A program made the translations under genes and the position numbers. The notes below the pieces were generated by a model, which was not told the origin of the DNA, ran no database searches, and saw only the letters and a list, made by a program, of their open reading frames with translations. Shown here in pieces: positions 5,393 through 13,164 of a stretch of 64,000 nucleotides of DNA. The stretch comes from Flavobacterium sp. CF108 (GTDB lineage: Bacteria > Bacteroidota > Bacteroidia > Flavobacteriales > Flavobacteriaceae), in the NCBI RefSeq assembly GCF_900129795.1, contig NZ_FQWW01000003.1, positions 372,001 through 436,000 on the forward strand. Reading direction: 5' to 3'. Positions within the stretch are counted from its first letter, which is position 1, and every line of letters begins with the position of its first letter.

Positions 5393-5482
5393 GAGAATAG
5401 AATAAAGAGAATAGAATAAAGAGAATAGAATAAAGAGAATAGAATAAAGAGAATAGAATAAAGAGAATAGAATAAAGAGAAT
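5393..5482. repeat. 14-bp tandem repeat, about 6.4 copies
   Basis: The unit GAGAATAGAATAAA repeats head to tail between the structured RNA and the SPFH gene. It shares the GAGAATA core with the 7-bp repeat at 29954-30053. It contains no start codon or clear promoter. Copy number could vary by slippage and would change the spacing upstream of the SPFH gene. Confidence 0.9.
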
Positions 5483-5583
5483 CATTCTAATCTGACAAAT
5501 CTGTGGCAAAAAAATAAACAAAGATTTTCACGTGTTTCATAACCTGAAACCTGAAACAAGAAAAACTTGAAACAAAAAACAAC

Positions 5584-6681
5584 ATGATAAAAAGAATTAA
5601 AATCGAAGCGTACCAAGTAGGTTTGCTTTTCGAAAACAGAAAATTAATTAAGGTATTAGAAGAAGGTTTACACTGGACTTTTGGAAACAAAAGCGTATTG
5701 ATTTACGATATGAATGCCATTTTTCACGCTCCTTTTGAATTGAACATTTTATTGCAGAATGAAGTTTTGGCTTCAATGCTTGAAGTTGTTGAGGTTGCCG
5801 ATAACGAGATTGTTTTACATTTCGTAAACGGAAACTTTAAAGGAACGCTGACTCCGGGAAGACATCCTTTCTGGAAAGGAATTGTAAAAAACGAATTCAA
5901 AAAAGCAGATCTTTCTAAAATTGAAATTACAGAAAACATTCCGGTAAACTTATTGGAACATAATCAATTGAAATACTTTGTTAGAAAATTTATTGTAGCA
6001 AGTAACGACAAAGCTTTGTTGTTTGTGAACGGAACTTTCGTTAAAGAATTAAAATCTGGAACGCATTACTTTTGGAACAACTCTATTACAATCGAAGTTA
6101 AAACAATCGATATGAGACAGCAGCAAGTAGAAATTTCAGGGCAGGAATTATTGACTAAAGATAAAGCAGGATTAAGAATCAACTTTTTTGTGAGATACCA
6201 AGTTGTGAATATCATGAAAGCTTTAGTTGACAACAAAGATTTTGAAAAACAATTGTATGTTGCCATGCAGCTGGCTTTAAGAGCTTTTGTAGGCGGATTA
6301 ACTTTAGACGAATTATTGGCTAAAAAAGATACCATTGCCGAAGCTATTTTAGCAGAAGTAACCACTAAAATAGAAGATTTAGGTTTAACGATTTCTGATG
6401 CAGGAATTCGTGACGTAATCTTGCCTGGAGATATGAAAGAGATCATGAATCAGGTTTTGGTTGCCGAGAAAAAAGCACAGGCCAACAGTATTATGAGAAG
6501 AGAAGAAACCGCTTCAACAAGAAGTTTATTGAACACAGCAAAGCTGATGGAAGAAAACGAAATGTTGTGGAAATTGAAAGAGATGGAATACGTTGAAAAA
6601 ATCGCCGATAAAATTGGAGAAATCACAATTTCAGGAAGTGGAAACGTAATTGGTCAATTGAAGGAAATCTTCGTGAAATAA
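5584..6681 (+). CDS. SPFH/band-7 (slipin-like) protein
   Basis: A 365-residue protein. An N-terminal region of repeated beta modules (LFENRKLIKVLEEGLHW, then HFVNGNFKGTLTPGRHPFW, then LFVNGTFVKELKSGTHYFW) leads into a band-7 domain at about residues 125-310, including VEVKTIDMRQQQVEISGQELLTKD-type signatures and the Ala/Glu-rich helix after VLVAEKKAQANSI. There is no N-terminal membrane helix, unlike most stomatins, so it may be cytosolic or peripheral. SPFH proteins form large ring or cage oligomers. In bacterial RNA-repair loci they are proposed to scaffold a tRNA-like RNA, and here a tRNA-like RNA region lies immediately upstream. It is followed 54 bases later by the phosphoesterase gene. 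Role as scaffold is inferred. Confidence 0.85.
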   Translation: MIKRIKIEAYQVGLLFENRKLIKVLEEGLHWTFGNKSVLIYDMNAIFHAPFELNILLQNEVLASMLEVVEVADNEIVLHFVNGNFKGTLTPGRHPFWKGIVKNEFKKADLSKIEITENIPVNLLEHNQLKYFVRKFIVASNDKALLFVNGTFVKELKSGTHYFWNNSITIEVKTIDMRQQQVEISGQELLTKDKAGLRINFFVRYQVVNIMKALVDNKDFEKQLYVAMQLALRAFVGGLTLDELLAKKDTIAEAILAEVTTKIEDLGLTISDAGIRDVILPGDMKEIMNQVLVAEKKAQANSIMRREETASTRSLLNTAKLMEENEMLWKLKEMEYVEKIADKIGEITISGSGNVIGQLKEIFVK

Positions 6682-6735
6682 TGGAAAACCATCAACGGAA
6701 ACGCTGGTGGTTTTAGTTTAAAAATAAAATTTAAA

Positions 6736-7302
6736 ATGAATCAAAAAATATTTTTTACGTCAGACCATCATTTTGGTCATACAAACATAATTAAGTTTAG
6801 CGAGCGTCCGTTTGCTTCAGTAGAAGAAATGGATTCGGAACTCATTAAACGATGGAATGAAAAGGTGAGTCCGAGAGATATTGTTTATCACTTAGGTGAT
6901 ATTTCTCTGGCAAGACCAGAACGAACAAAAGAAATTTTAGACCAGTTAAACGGTTCAATTTTTCTGGTACAAGGCAATCACGATAAATCGGCTTTGAGTT
7001 ATAAAAAGCGATTTGAGTGGATTAAAGATTACTACGAGTTAAGCGTTGAAGATGCAGATGCGCCAAACGGAAGACAGAAAATAATCTTGTTTCACTACGC
7101 CATGAAAGTGTGGAGAAGTTCATTTAGAGGAACATGGCACTTGTACGGCCACTCGCACGGTCATTTGTTTGACGATGAAACATCACGTTCTTTTGATGTT
7201 GGCGTAGACTGCCACAATTATAAACCACTTTCTTATGATGAAGTAAAAGCACTCATTATGAAGAAAGACTGGAAAGCTCCTTTTGGAGATAGAGAATTAT
7301 AA
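6736..7302 (+). CDS. Calcineurin-like metallophosphoesterase
   Basis: A 188-residue single-domain enzyme with the full metal-site set: Asp10 and His12 (TSDHHFGH), Asp55 (HLGDIS), Asn81 and His82 (GNHDK), His120, and His139/His141 (GHSHGH). It matches the compact phage/bacterial subfamily whose members hydrolyse phosphomonoesters or diesters. In this setting it could prepare RNA ends (removing a 3' or 2',3'-cyclic phosphate) before ligation; that is inference from its neighbours. It lies 54 bases after the SPFH gene and 21 bases before the exonuclease gene, on the same strand and probably co-transcribed. Confidence 0.85.
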   Translation: MNQKIFFTSDHHFGHTNIIKFSERPFASVEEMDSELIKRWNEKVSPRDIVYHLGDISLARPERTKEILDQLNGSIFLVQGNHDKSALSYKKRFEWIKDYYELSVEDADAPNGRQKIILFHYAMKVWRSSFRGTWHLYGHSHGHLFDDETSRSFDVGVDCHNYKPLSYDEVKALIMKKDWKAPFGDREL

Positions 7303-7323
7303 AATATTTAAAAATTAGAAAAA

Positions 7324-7869
7324 ATGAAAACTACAGATAAAATTATCATCATTGATTTAGAAGCCACATGTTGGCAGGGCGCGGTCCCGCAGGGCCAGCA
7401 AAACGAAATTATCGAAATCGGGTTAGCCGTTTTAGATTCTAAAACTGGACAAATTACTAAGAACAAAGGTATTTTAATAAAACCGCAGCGTTCGCACGTG
7501 AGTCCGTTTTGTACCGAATTAACGACTATAACTCAGGATTTACTGGATAAAAACGGAGTAAGTTTTGAAGATGCCATTAATGAGCTAATCGACGAATATA
7601 ATCCCGATTTATATACGTGGGCAAGTTACGGTCAATACGACCTGAATATGCTTAAAAAACAATGTAAATCGTTTGGTATTTCATACCCAATGGGAGATGA
7701 GCATATTAATGTAAAAGAACATTTTGCCGAAAAGTTTGGTCTGCAAAGGTCAACCGGAATGAATGGTGCTTTACATATGCTGAATATTCCACTAGAAGGA
7801 ACACATCACCGCGGAATTGACGATGCCAAAAACATCGCTAAGATTTTGCATTGGTGCCTTAAAAATTAG
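7324..7869 (+). CDS. DEDDh 3'-5' exonuclease (ERI-1/KapD-like)
   Basis: A 181-residue enzyme. The ExoI motif IIDLEATCW gives Asp11 and Glu13, ExoII-like GQYDLNML gives Asp at about 105, and ExoIII HHRGIDDAKN gives the catalytic His and Asp near residues 161-167. The CW after the first motif and the overall length fit the ERI-1/KapD branch, which trims RNA 3' ends, rather than the DNA polymerase proofreading branch. Located directly after the phosphoesterase and before the promoter of the MoxR operon. It probably trims damaged RNA ends or removes unrepaired RNA in this island; substrate not proven. Confidence 0.83.
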   Translation: MKTTDKIIIIDLEATCWQGAVPQGQQNEIIEIGLAVLDSKTGQITKNKGILIKPQRSHVSPFCTELTTITQDLLDKNGVSFEDAINELIDEYNPDLYTWASYGQYDLNMLKKQCKSFGISYPMGDEHINVKEHFAEKFGLQRSTGMNGALHMLNIPLEGTHHRGIDDAKNIAKILHWCLKN

Positions 7870-8023
7870 AATTTAATTTGTTAATCGCAGTTATAAAAGG
7901 ATAGTTGATAGCTGCAGAAGGAAACTGCAGGTGTTTTTGCAGCTGTGGTTTCTCTTTTTATTTTAACACAATAAGTGCACATATTATTTGTGTTCAAAAC
8001 AATTGCAAAAGTGAGAATAATAT

Positions 8024-8056
8024 TTTGACAAACGCTCGTATTTAATAATATATTTG
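8024..8056 (+). promoter_or_regulatory. Consensus promoter of the MoxR-vWA operon
   Basis: TTTG at 8024-8027, a 21-base spacer and TATATTTG at 8049-8056 match the Bacteroidota consensus well. It sits in the 258-base gap before the gene at 8128 and indicates a separate transcript for the five-gene operon. An inverted repeat CTGCAG-type hairpin lies upstream at about 7910-7945. Confidence 0.72.
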
Positions 8057-8127
8057 TCGGTATAGAGTATGCCAATACTGGGTTTCGATAAAATAATAAT
8101 TTGATGCAAATGGCATAATTTAAAAAT

Positions 8128-8754
8128 ATGGATAAAACAAAAACACCTTTTTTAGATACTATTTATCATCTCAGAACCATCGAACAGGTTATTTTGTATG
8201 ATAAACTTATAACGATTTCTGAAGCAGAAGAAACAGAAGCCGTTTTGTTTCTTGAAACAGAATACGAAAAGGAAATTTTAGAATACCCCGGAACAGCACC
8301 CGATTTTAATGCAGAAGCTGCTTTATGGGCTGCCAAAACGGTATATCTTGCCGCACAATTGTTATTGCACAGGGAACATAAAAGAGATGACCTTAATATA
8401 CTTTTGCCAGATTATGCAGGAATACAAGATGCTTCGGCAATTATTTCGGCTGATCTTTGTCTTCGGTTTTTACCACAGATTGTTGGCGAAATAAAAAGAT
8501 TAGATCCAGAAGATTTAATTATTGAAATTTTAGAAAAACATTTAACCCAATTTCATTATTCAGCCATTGGTTCTGAATTAGATATTGAAAATGTAAGTTT
8601 TGAGATAATCGAAGCAAATGATTGTTTGCTGCAGCTTTATATTGACAGGATTGTTCAAAGAAAATCCATAAAATGGGCACAGCCTGATTTTATAAAAAAG
8701 CAATTAGAAATAGGATTTGGCGATTACCAAAAACTATTCTGGTCACAACTTTAA
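8128..8754 (+). CDS. MoxR-vWA ternary-system accessory protein, family unassigned
   Basis: A 208-residue, mostly alpha-helical acidic protein with no catalytic motif visible. The central segment AEAALWAAKTVYLAAQLLLHRE resembles an amphipathic helix, and the C-terminus contains a conserved-looking IKWAQPDFIKKQLEIGFGDYQ segment. It is the first gene after a consensus promoter and 34 bases before moxR, so membership of the operon is secure. Ternary systems of this type carry several named accessory domains (bpX0 to bpX6); I cannot say which one this is. Confidence 0.6.
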   Translation: MDKTKTPFLDTIYHLRTIEQVILYDKLITISEAEETEAVLFLETEYEKEILEYPGTAPDFNAEAALWAAKTVYLAAQLLLHREHKRDDLNILLPDYAGIQDASAIISADLCLRFLPQIVGEIKRLDPEDLIIEILEKHLTQFHYSAIGSELDIENVSFEIIEANDCLLQLYIDRIVQRKSIKWAQPDFIKKQLEIGFGDYQKLFWSQL

Positions 8755-8788
8755 AACAAGTAAACGAATAAAAAATAGAAGTAAACTA

Positions 8789-9919
8789 ATGAATGCTACA
8801 GCTAAATTAAATGCCGTTTTAAAACATATTAAAGAAACTTTTGTTGGTAAAGATGAAATTATCGACCTTCTTGGGATTGGATTACTGGCAAGAGAAAATG
8901 CCTTTTTGCTGGGGCCTCCGGGAACGGCAAAAAGTGCTATCGTGAGATCATTGTCTAAAGGAATTGAAGGGGATAAAAATTTCGAATATCTGTTAACCCG
9001 ATTTACGGAACCAAATGAGATTTTTGGACCTTTTGATATTCGAAAACTGAAAGAAGGAGAATTGATCACCAATACTGACGGAATGATGCCAGAAGCTTCA
9101 ATGGTATTTCTTGATGAAATTTTTAACGCCAACTCGGCTATTTTGAATAGTTTGCTGATGGCACTTAACGAGAAAATCTTTCGCCGCGGAAAGGAAACTA
9201 AAAAATTGCCGGCATTAATGTTTGTTGGTGCAAGTAACCTTATGCCCGAAGATGAATCGCTAAATGCTTTGCTTGACCGTTTCCTAATTCGTATAAAATG
9301 TGATTATGTAGAACCAAACCTGCTGCATCAGGTATTGCTGGCGGGATGGAAACTGGAAGGATCTGCTGCTGAGGAAGTGCCGACAATTTCTGCAGCCGAA
9401 GTTCAGGAACTGCAAAAGCTCTGCCGCCAGGTAGATTTAACTGCAACCCGAAACGAATATGTAGATATTATTCACAGTCTTCGAAATACGGGAATTAAAG
9501 TGTCTGACCGACGTGCGGTTAAACTTCAAAACCTTATTGCGGCAAGTGCCTTAATGTGTGGCAGAAAAGAGTCAATAGTATCTGATTTCTGGGTTTTAAA
9601 ATATATCTGGGACAACGAAGAGCAGATTGAAATTCTGGAAGGGATTATTAATAAAATTATCGAAAAAGATAATTCGACAGAAGCACATCCACAGGCTTTG
9701 TACAATAAAACACCAGATGCCGAAAGTGTGATGAAAGAAGTAAATTATCTAACCGAAAAATGGCAGGATGATTCGCTTTCTTTTGAAGAACAAAATGTAA
9801 TAAAGGATAAACTGAGATACATTCAAACCCGCTGTGACTGGATTAAGGATTCAGAACAGAAAAAATATATACAGGAACATATAGAATCTTTGTGGCAGAA
9901 AATTCTACAAACTATTTAA
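8789..9919 (+). CDS. MoxR-family AAA+ ATPase
   Basis: 376 residues from the ATG at 8789. The frame runs further upstream, but the earlier TTG at 8717 lies inside the previous gene, so 8789 is chosen. Walker A GPPGTAKS (about 42-49), Walker B VFLDEIFNAN (about 105-114), sensor-1 GASN and the arginine-finger region LLDRF follow the MoxR pattern, with a helical lid afterwards and a charged C-terminal extension. MoxR ATPases act as chaperones that load or remodel partners with vWA domains. Here the partner is encoded two genes downstream. The next ATG begins one base after the stop. Confidence 0.9.
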   Translation: MNATAKLNAVLKHIKETFVGKDEIIDLLGIGLLARENAFLLGPPGTAKSAIVRSLSKGIEGDKNFEYLLTRFTEPNEIFGPFDIRKLKEGELITNTDGMMPEASMVFLDEIFNANSAILNSLLMALNEKIFRRGKETKKLPALMFVGASNLMPEDESLNALLDRFLIRIKCDYVEPNLLHQVLLAGWKLEGSAAEEVPTISAAEVQELQKLCRQVDLTATRNEYVDIIHSLRNTGIKVSDRRAVKLQNLIAASALMCGRKESIVSDFWVLKYIWDNEEQIEILEGIINKIIEKDNSTEAHPQALYNKTPDAESVMKEVNYLTEKWQDDSLSFEEQNVIKDKLRYIQTRCDWIKDSEQKKYIQEHIESLWQKILQTI

Positions 9920-9920
9920 A

Positions 9921-10619
9921 ATGTATTTTCTAGAAATTAATAAAGAACATAAAGATTTTTTAGGTGCAGTACGACATTGGGAAAACCTCAAAATCGCTTT
10001 TGAAACAAATACAATCTGGATTAAGGATTTTTCGGCTGAACAGATAAATTCAGCCGAGATCCTGCAGATTCCGTATATCAAAATATACGAGCTAAAGAAA
10101 AATTTGCTGTTTGAGAAAAGGAAACAACTTCCTTCTAAAAAACTGCCTTCGGGATTGTTGTGGACGCCAATTTTGCGTGCTTTGCCAGTTTCGCAGCCAA
10201 AGTTCAATCACAACTTTTTTGGTATCAGCGATACGTTTCAAATAACTTTAAAACGTTCAGAAGAAGTCAAAGAAGCTTATGCTTTGCTGGTAGATTATGA
10301 GGAATTGAAATCCTATATAGAATTTGCACCAAAATTTCGACTTGAACCATTGCGATGGATTGTTATTGATAATAAAGCATTAATTATCGGAACTCCGTTA
10401 CTGCCTTTAAAAGGTAATACGTTTTGGTTTAAAGAAGGTTTTTTAATGCCTTCGGGATATGATTTTGAATGGCATGTTTTAACAAAGACTTTGCAGGAAA
10501 AATTAAATCCTTTTCAGGAAAATCTAATACTGTGGAATAAGGATAACAGTTATTCTATAATTCCAAAAAACAATATTAAAGAACTATCAATTAGTTCATT
10601 TCGCTTAACTTTTTCATAA
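9921..10619 (+). CDS. Ternary-system protein between MoxR and vWA genes, unassigned bpX-like
   Basis: A 232-residue protein with no motif I can name. It has many aromatic and Trp residues, for example LRWIVIDNKALIIGTPLLPLKGNTFWF at about 140-170, which suggests a beta-rich fold. Position supports a role in the complex: it starts one base after moxR and ends 7 bases before the vWA/propeller gene. In the described MoxR-vWA-beta-propeller systems a small bpX protein occupies this slot, but the assignment is inferred from gene order, not sequence. Confidence 0.6.
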   Translation: MYFLEINKEHKDFLGAVRHWENLKIAFETNTIWIKDFSAEQINSAEILQIPYIKIYELKKNLLFEKRKQLPSKKLPSGLLWTPILRALPVSQPKFNHNFFGISDTFQITLKRSEEVKEAYALLVDYEELKSYIEFAPKFRLEPLRWIVIDNKALIIGTPLLPLKGNTFWFKEGFLMPSGYDFEWHVLTKTLQEKLNPFQENLILWNKDNSYSIIPKNNIKELSISSFRLTFS

Positions 10620-10626
10620 AATAAAA

Positions 10627-13164
10627 ATGGAATTTCAAAGATATTTTCAATCGTTCACAGACTATTTTTGGGAATGGGATAATCAAATATTTTCTTCGGA
10701 CAGTGTATTTGAAACCATCACAATTCCGAATGGACAGACTATCGGTTATGAGAAATTTGTCTTTGAAATTTTAGAATTTCTTTCAGAAAATAATTTTCCG
10801 CCATTCGGAACCCTTTTATTAGCCATTACGGCTACCAATCATGATAGCCAAGAAGCTATTGACAGGATTCATAATTGGGCAAAAAGCAGAGAAATAACCA
10901 AATCTTTTCCGGTAGAACATTCGTTTCGATTAGGCGCGAGTATTGGTTTTTTGAGACAGCTTTCGGCTCTGCCATTAGAATATAAAAGTGGTGAAAACAG
11001 GCTGAAAATGTTTCAGACCATTTTTGATGGATGTCATAACAGGATTTCAGCTGAAAAAGCAAAAAAGATTCTGGATGAATACAAAGAACACAGACATCAT
11101 TTGGTTAGAGCAAGTGTAAAAGATCCTTTTAATGAAGCTAATTTCATAAAAGATTTTAGAACGCTGGCTTTATTAAAAACAAGGTTTCCAACGGTTCAGT
11201 CGATTTTGTATGCTATGGAAAATCTTCCGCATGAAAATTTGAATGATAAGCTGAAAGAGGAAATTTTAGAAGAGAAAAATCCATCTGATACTGCGAGTTT
11301 TGTAGATCAGCTTATTGAAGATAACAGGACATTTGAAGTAGGAAGCCTTATCAAACGATTGTGGTCAGGATTAAATATTCCGCTGCACCATAATCATCCG
11401 AGTGAACAGCCTTTGGGCGGAGTTTCGGATTTGACAAACAAAGGTGATTTTGATAAACTGGTAATTTCTGAATTTGCTTATGACGATGACATTTTTATGT
11501 CCAGAATTGCAAACAATGAAGCCCTTTATATTCAAAGAGAAGTACCGCCGCAGTCAGATAAGTTTGAACGCATTTTGTTAATCGACAGCTCGCTAAAAAA
11601 CTGGGGAAATCCTAAGATTTTGTCGTTTGCTTCGGCAATTGCGATTGCAAGGCACCCGAAGACTGATATCGCGTGCAGAGTTTTTATTTTTGATCAGGAT
11701 TTTAAGGAAGTATCTTTAGAAAACATTCATGACGTAATTAATGCGCTGGGTAGACTTAGTGGTAAACTGGATTGTTCAGACGGACTTGAATCATTTTTTC
11801 TGCAAAATAAAATCAGCAGTAAAAATCAGGAAGTGTTTCTTTTTTCTTCACAAGACAGTTTGAAACTAGCTCGAATGCAAAACATCATAAGTAATTATTT
11901 TACGGATATAAAGTATGTTTTTGAGATGGAGATGGAAGGCATCAAAGTATATAAAAACCAAAATAAAGGCAGAAAAATGCTCCAGCATATTATAATGCCT
12001 TTAGATGAATTATGGCAAAAAGAAAAGCAGAATTTGCCTCGCAGAGTAAGAGATGGAGAATTAAATGAGTTTCCGATTTTGTACCCGGTAGAAAGAGGTT
12101 ATCAAAATATTTTTCATTATGAAGAGGATTTTTATATCTATTTGAATGGAAGTTTATTCTTGTTTGTCAGTAATACGTTTGATAAAGGATTCAAAAAGAT
12201 TGCTTCAAATCTTCCTTTTGAAAACGGAGAGTTTGCCATAAGAAGAAATAATAAGGGACAAAAACTTTTGTTTTGTTATTACAACAATGACTTAGTCCAA
12301 AATGCAGGTATAATAAATCTGGAAACACAGGAATTAAGAACTGAAACAGTATCTTATAATGAAGACGAAGAAAAAAAAATCAAGGCATTTGTATTCAACA
12401 GGCAATTTTATTTAAGTGATTATACATCATATTGGAACATTGGAACCGATTTTAAAATGCAGCATTCTACAAGTAGTTTGGTAAAAAGTGCTTTCGATGA
12501 TTATTCAGAAAAACTTAATTCTTTCATAAGTAATTTTATGCAAAGTAGATTTAAATACAGCACTATAAAAAGACTAAAAGGTTTATCTATTGTAGAGGAT
12601 AGTATCGAAATTAACGGATTTAACCTAACACATTTTGAGTTTTCTAAAAGAACTTACTATTCGAGTATAGTCAGACAAAATGCGATACGATTTGATGAAA
12701 AAGTAAATCTTATTTTGAAAAACAAAGGTACATCAGTTTTAGATCTTGTTAAAACGATGAAACTGCAGACAGGTAAATCTTTGGCTGAGAGTAAAGCTAT
12801 AGTAGATGCAGAATTTGGTGTTATTTTAAATGATGTAACAAAAAAAGAGGCAGAAGAATTGAAGAAAACAATCGAAAGTAACGGAGCAGTTTGTTATATG
12901 CAAACCTTGTCTTTTGAGTCTAAAGATGGCAGTAAAGTAACTAATAAGGACGGGATTCTAATATTTGAAAGTAGTAAAGAAGCAATACCCACATTTTATA
13001 TTCCTTTCATAATAAACGGAAGAACCATTATGGCGACAGAAAGTGAGTATTCCGGAAACGATTATTTTATTTCAGATTCTGTTCTGGAAAGTATAAAAGA
13101 GAAAGAATTTCTCGAAAAATATTTGGAGCCATTTATACAAAATGTAAAACAGCATGGAACTTAA
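10627..13164 (+). CDS. Degenerate vWA, beta-propeller and L7/L12-C-like fusion protein
   Basis: An 845-residue protein in four parts. Residues 1-300 are helical with no clear motif. About 312-450 resembles a von Willebrand A domain, with the MIDAS strand ILLIDSSLKNWG near 316-327, although the second serine of DxSxS is lost (DSSLK), so metal binding is doubtful. About 460-640 has repeated beta-strand blocks such as FHYEEDFYIYLNGSLFLFVSN, consistent with a beta-propeller. About 695-760 closely follows the ribosomal protein L7/L12 C-terminal domain (VLDLVKTMKLQTGKSLAESKA, then KKEAEELKKTIESNGA). It is the central partner of the MoxR ATPase in a ternary system. The L7/L12-like module normally docks translation factors, hinting at contact with translation. 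It overlaps the next gene by 11 bases. Confidence 0.78.
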   Translation: MEFQRYFQSFTDYFWEWDNQIFSSDSVFETITIPNGQTIGYEKFVFEILEFLSENNFPPFGTLLLAITATNHDSQEAIDRIHNWAKSREITKSFPVEHSFRLGASIGFLRQLSALPLEYKSGENRLKMFQTIFDGCHNRISAEKAKKILDEYKEHRHHLVRASVKDPFNEANFIKDFRTLALLKTRFPTVQSILYAMENLPHENLNDKLKEEILEEKNPSDTASFVDQLIEDNRTFEVGSLIKRLWSGLNIPLHHNHPSEQPLGGVSDLTNKGDFDKLVISEFAYDDDIFMSRIANNEALYIQREVPPQSDKFERILLIDSSLKNWGNPKILSFASAIAIARHPKTDIACRVFIFDQDFKEVSLENIHDVINALGRLSGKLDCSDGLESFFLQNKISSKNQEVFLFSSQDSLKLARMQNIISNYFTDIKYVFEMEMEGIKVYKNQNKGRKMLQHIIMPLDELWQKEKQNLPRRVRDGELNEFPILYPVERGYQNIFHYEEDFYIYLNGSLFLFVSNTFDKGFKKIASNLPFENGEFAIRRNNKGQKLLFCYYNNDLVQNAGIINLETQELRTETVSYNEDEEKKIKAFVFNRQFYLSDYTSYWNIGTDFKMQHSTSSLVKSAFDDYSEKLNSFISNFMQSRFKYSTIKRLKGLSIVEDSIEINGFNLTHFEFSKRTYYSSIVRQNAIRFDEKVNLILKNKGTSVLDLVKTMKLQTGKSLAESKAIVDAEFGVILNDVTKKEAEELKKTIESNGAVCYMQTLSFESKDGSKVTNKDGILIFESSKEAIPTFYIPFIINGRTIMATESEYSGNDYFISDSVLESIKEKEFLEKYLEPFIQNVKQHGT

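Noticed and set aside
2063..7869. Prophage or phage-derived tRNA cluster
   Set aside because: The ligase, phosphoesterase and exonuclease have phage relatives, but no structural, packaging, lysis or integrase gene is present and the rest fits a chromosomal repair island.
7881..8075. Minus-strand 64-codon frame in the gap before the MoxR operon
   Set aside because: It overlaps the consensus promoter and a CTGCAG hairpin and has low-complexity composition.
8717..8788. TTG start for moxR
   Set aside because: It overlaps the preceding gene and adds 24 residues with no conserved pattern; ATG 8789 is better placed.
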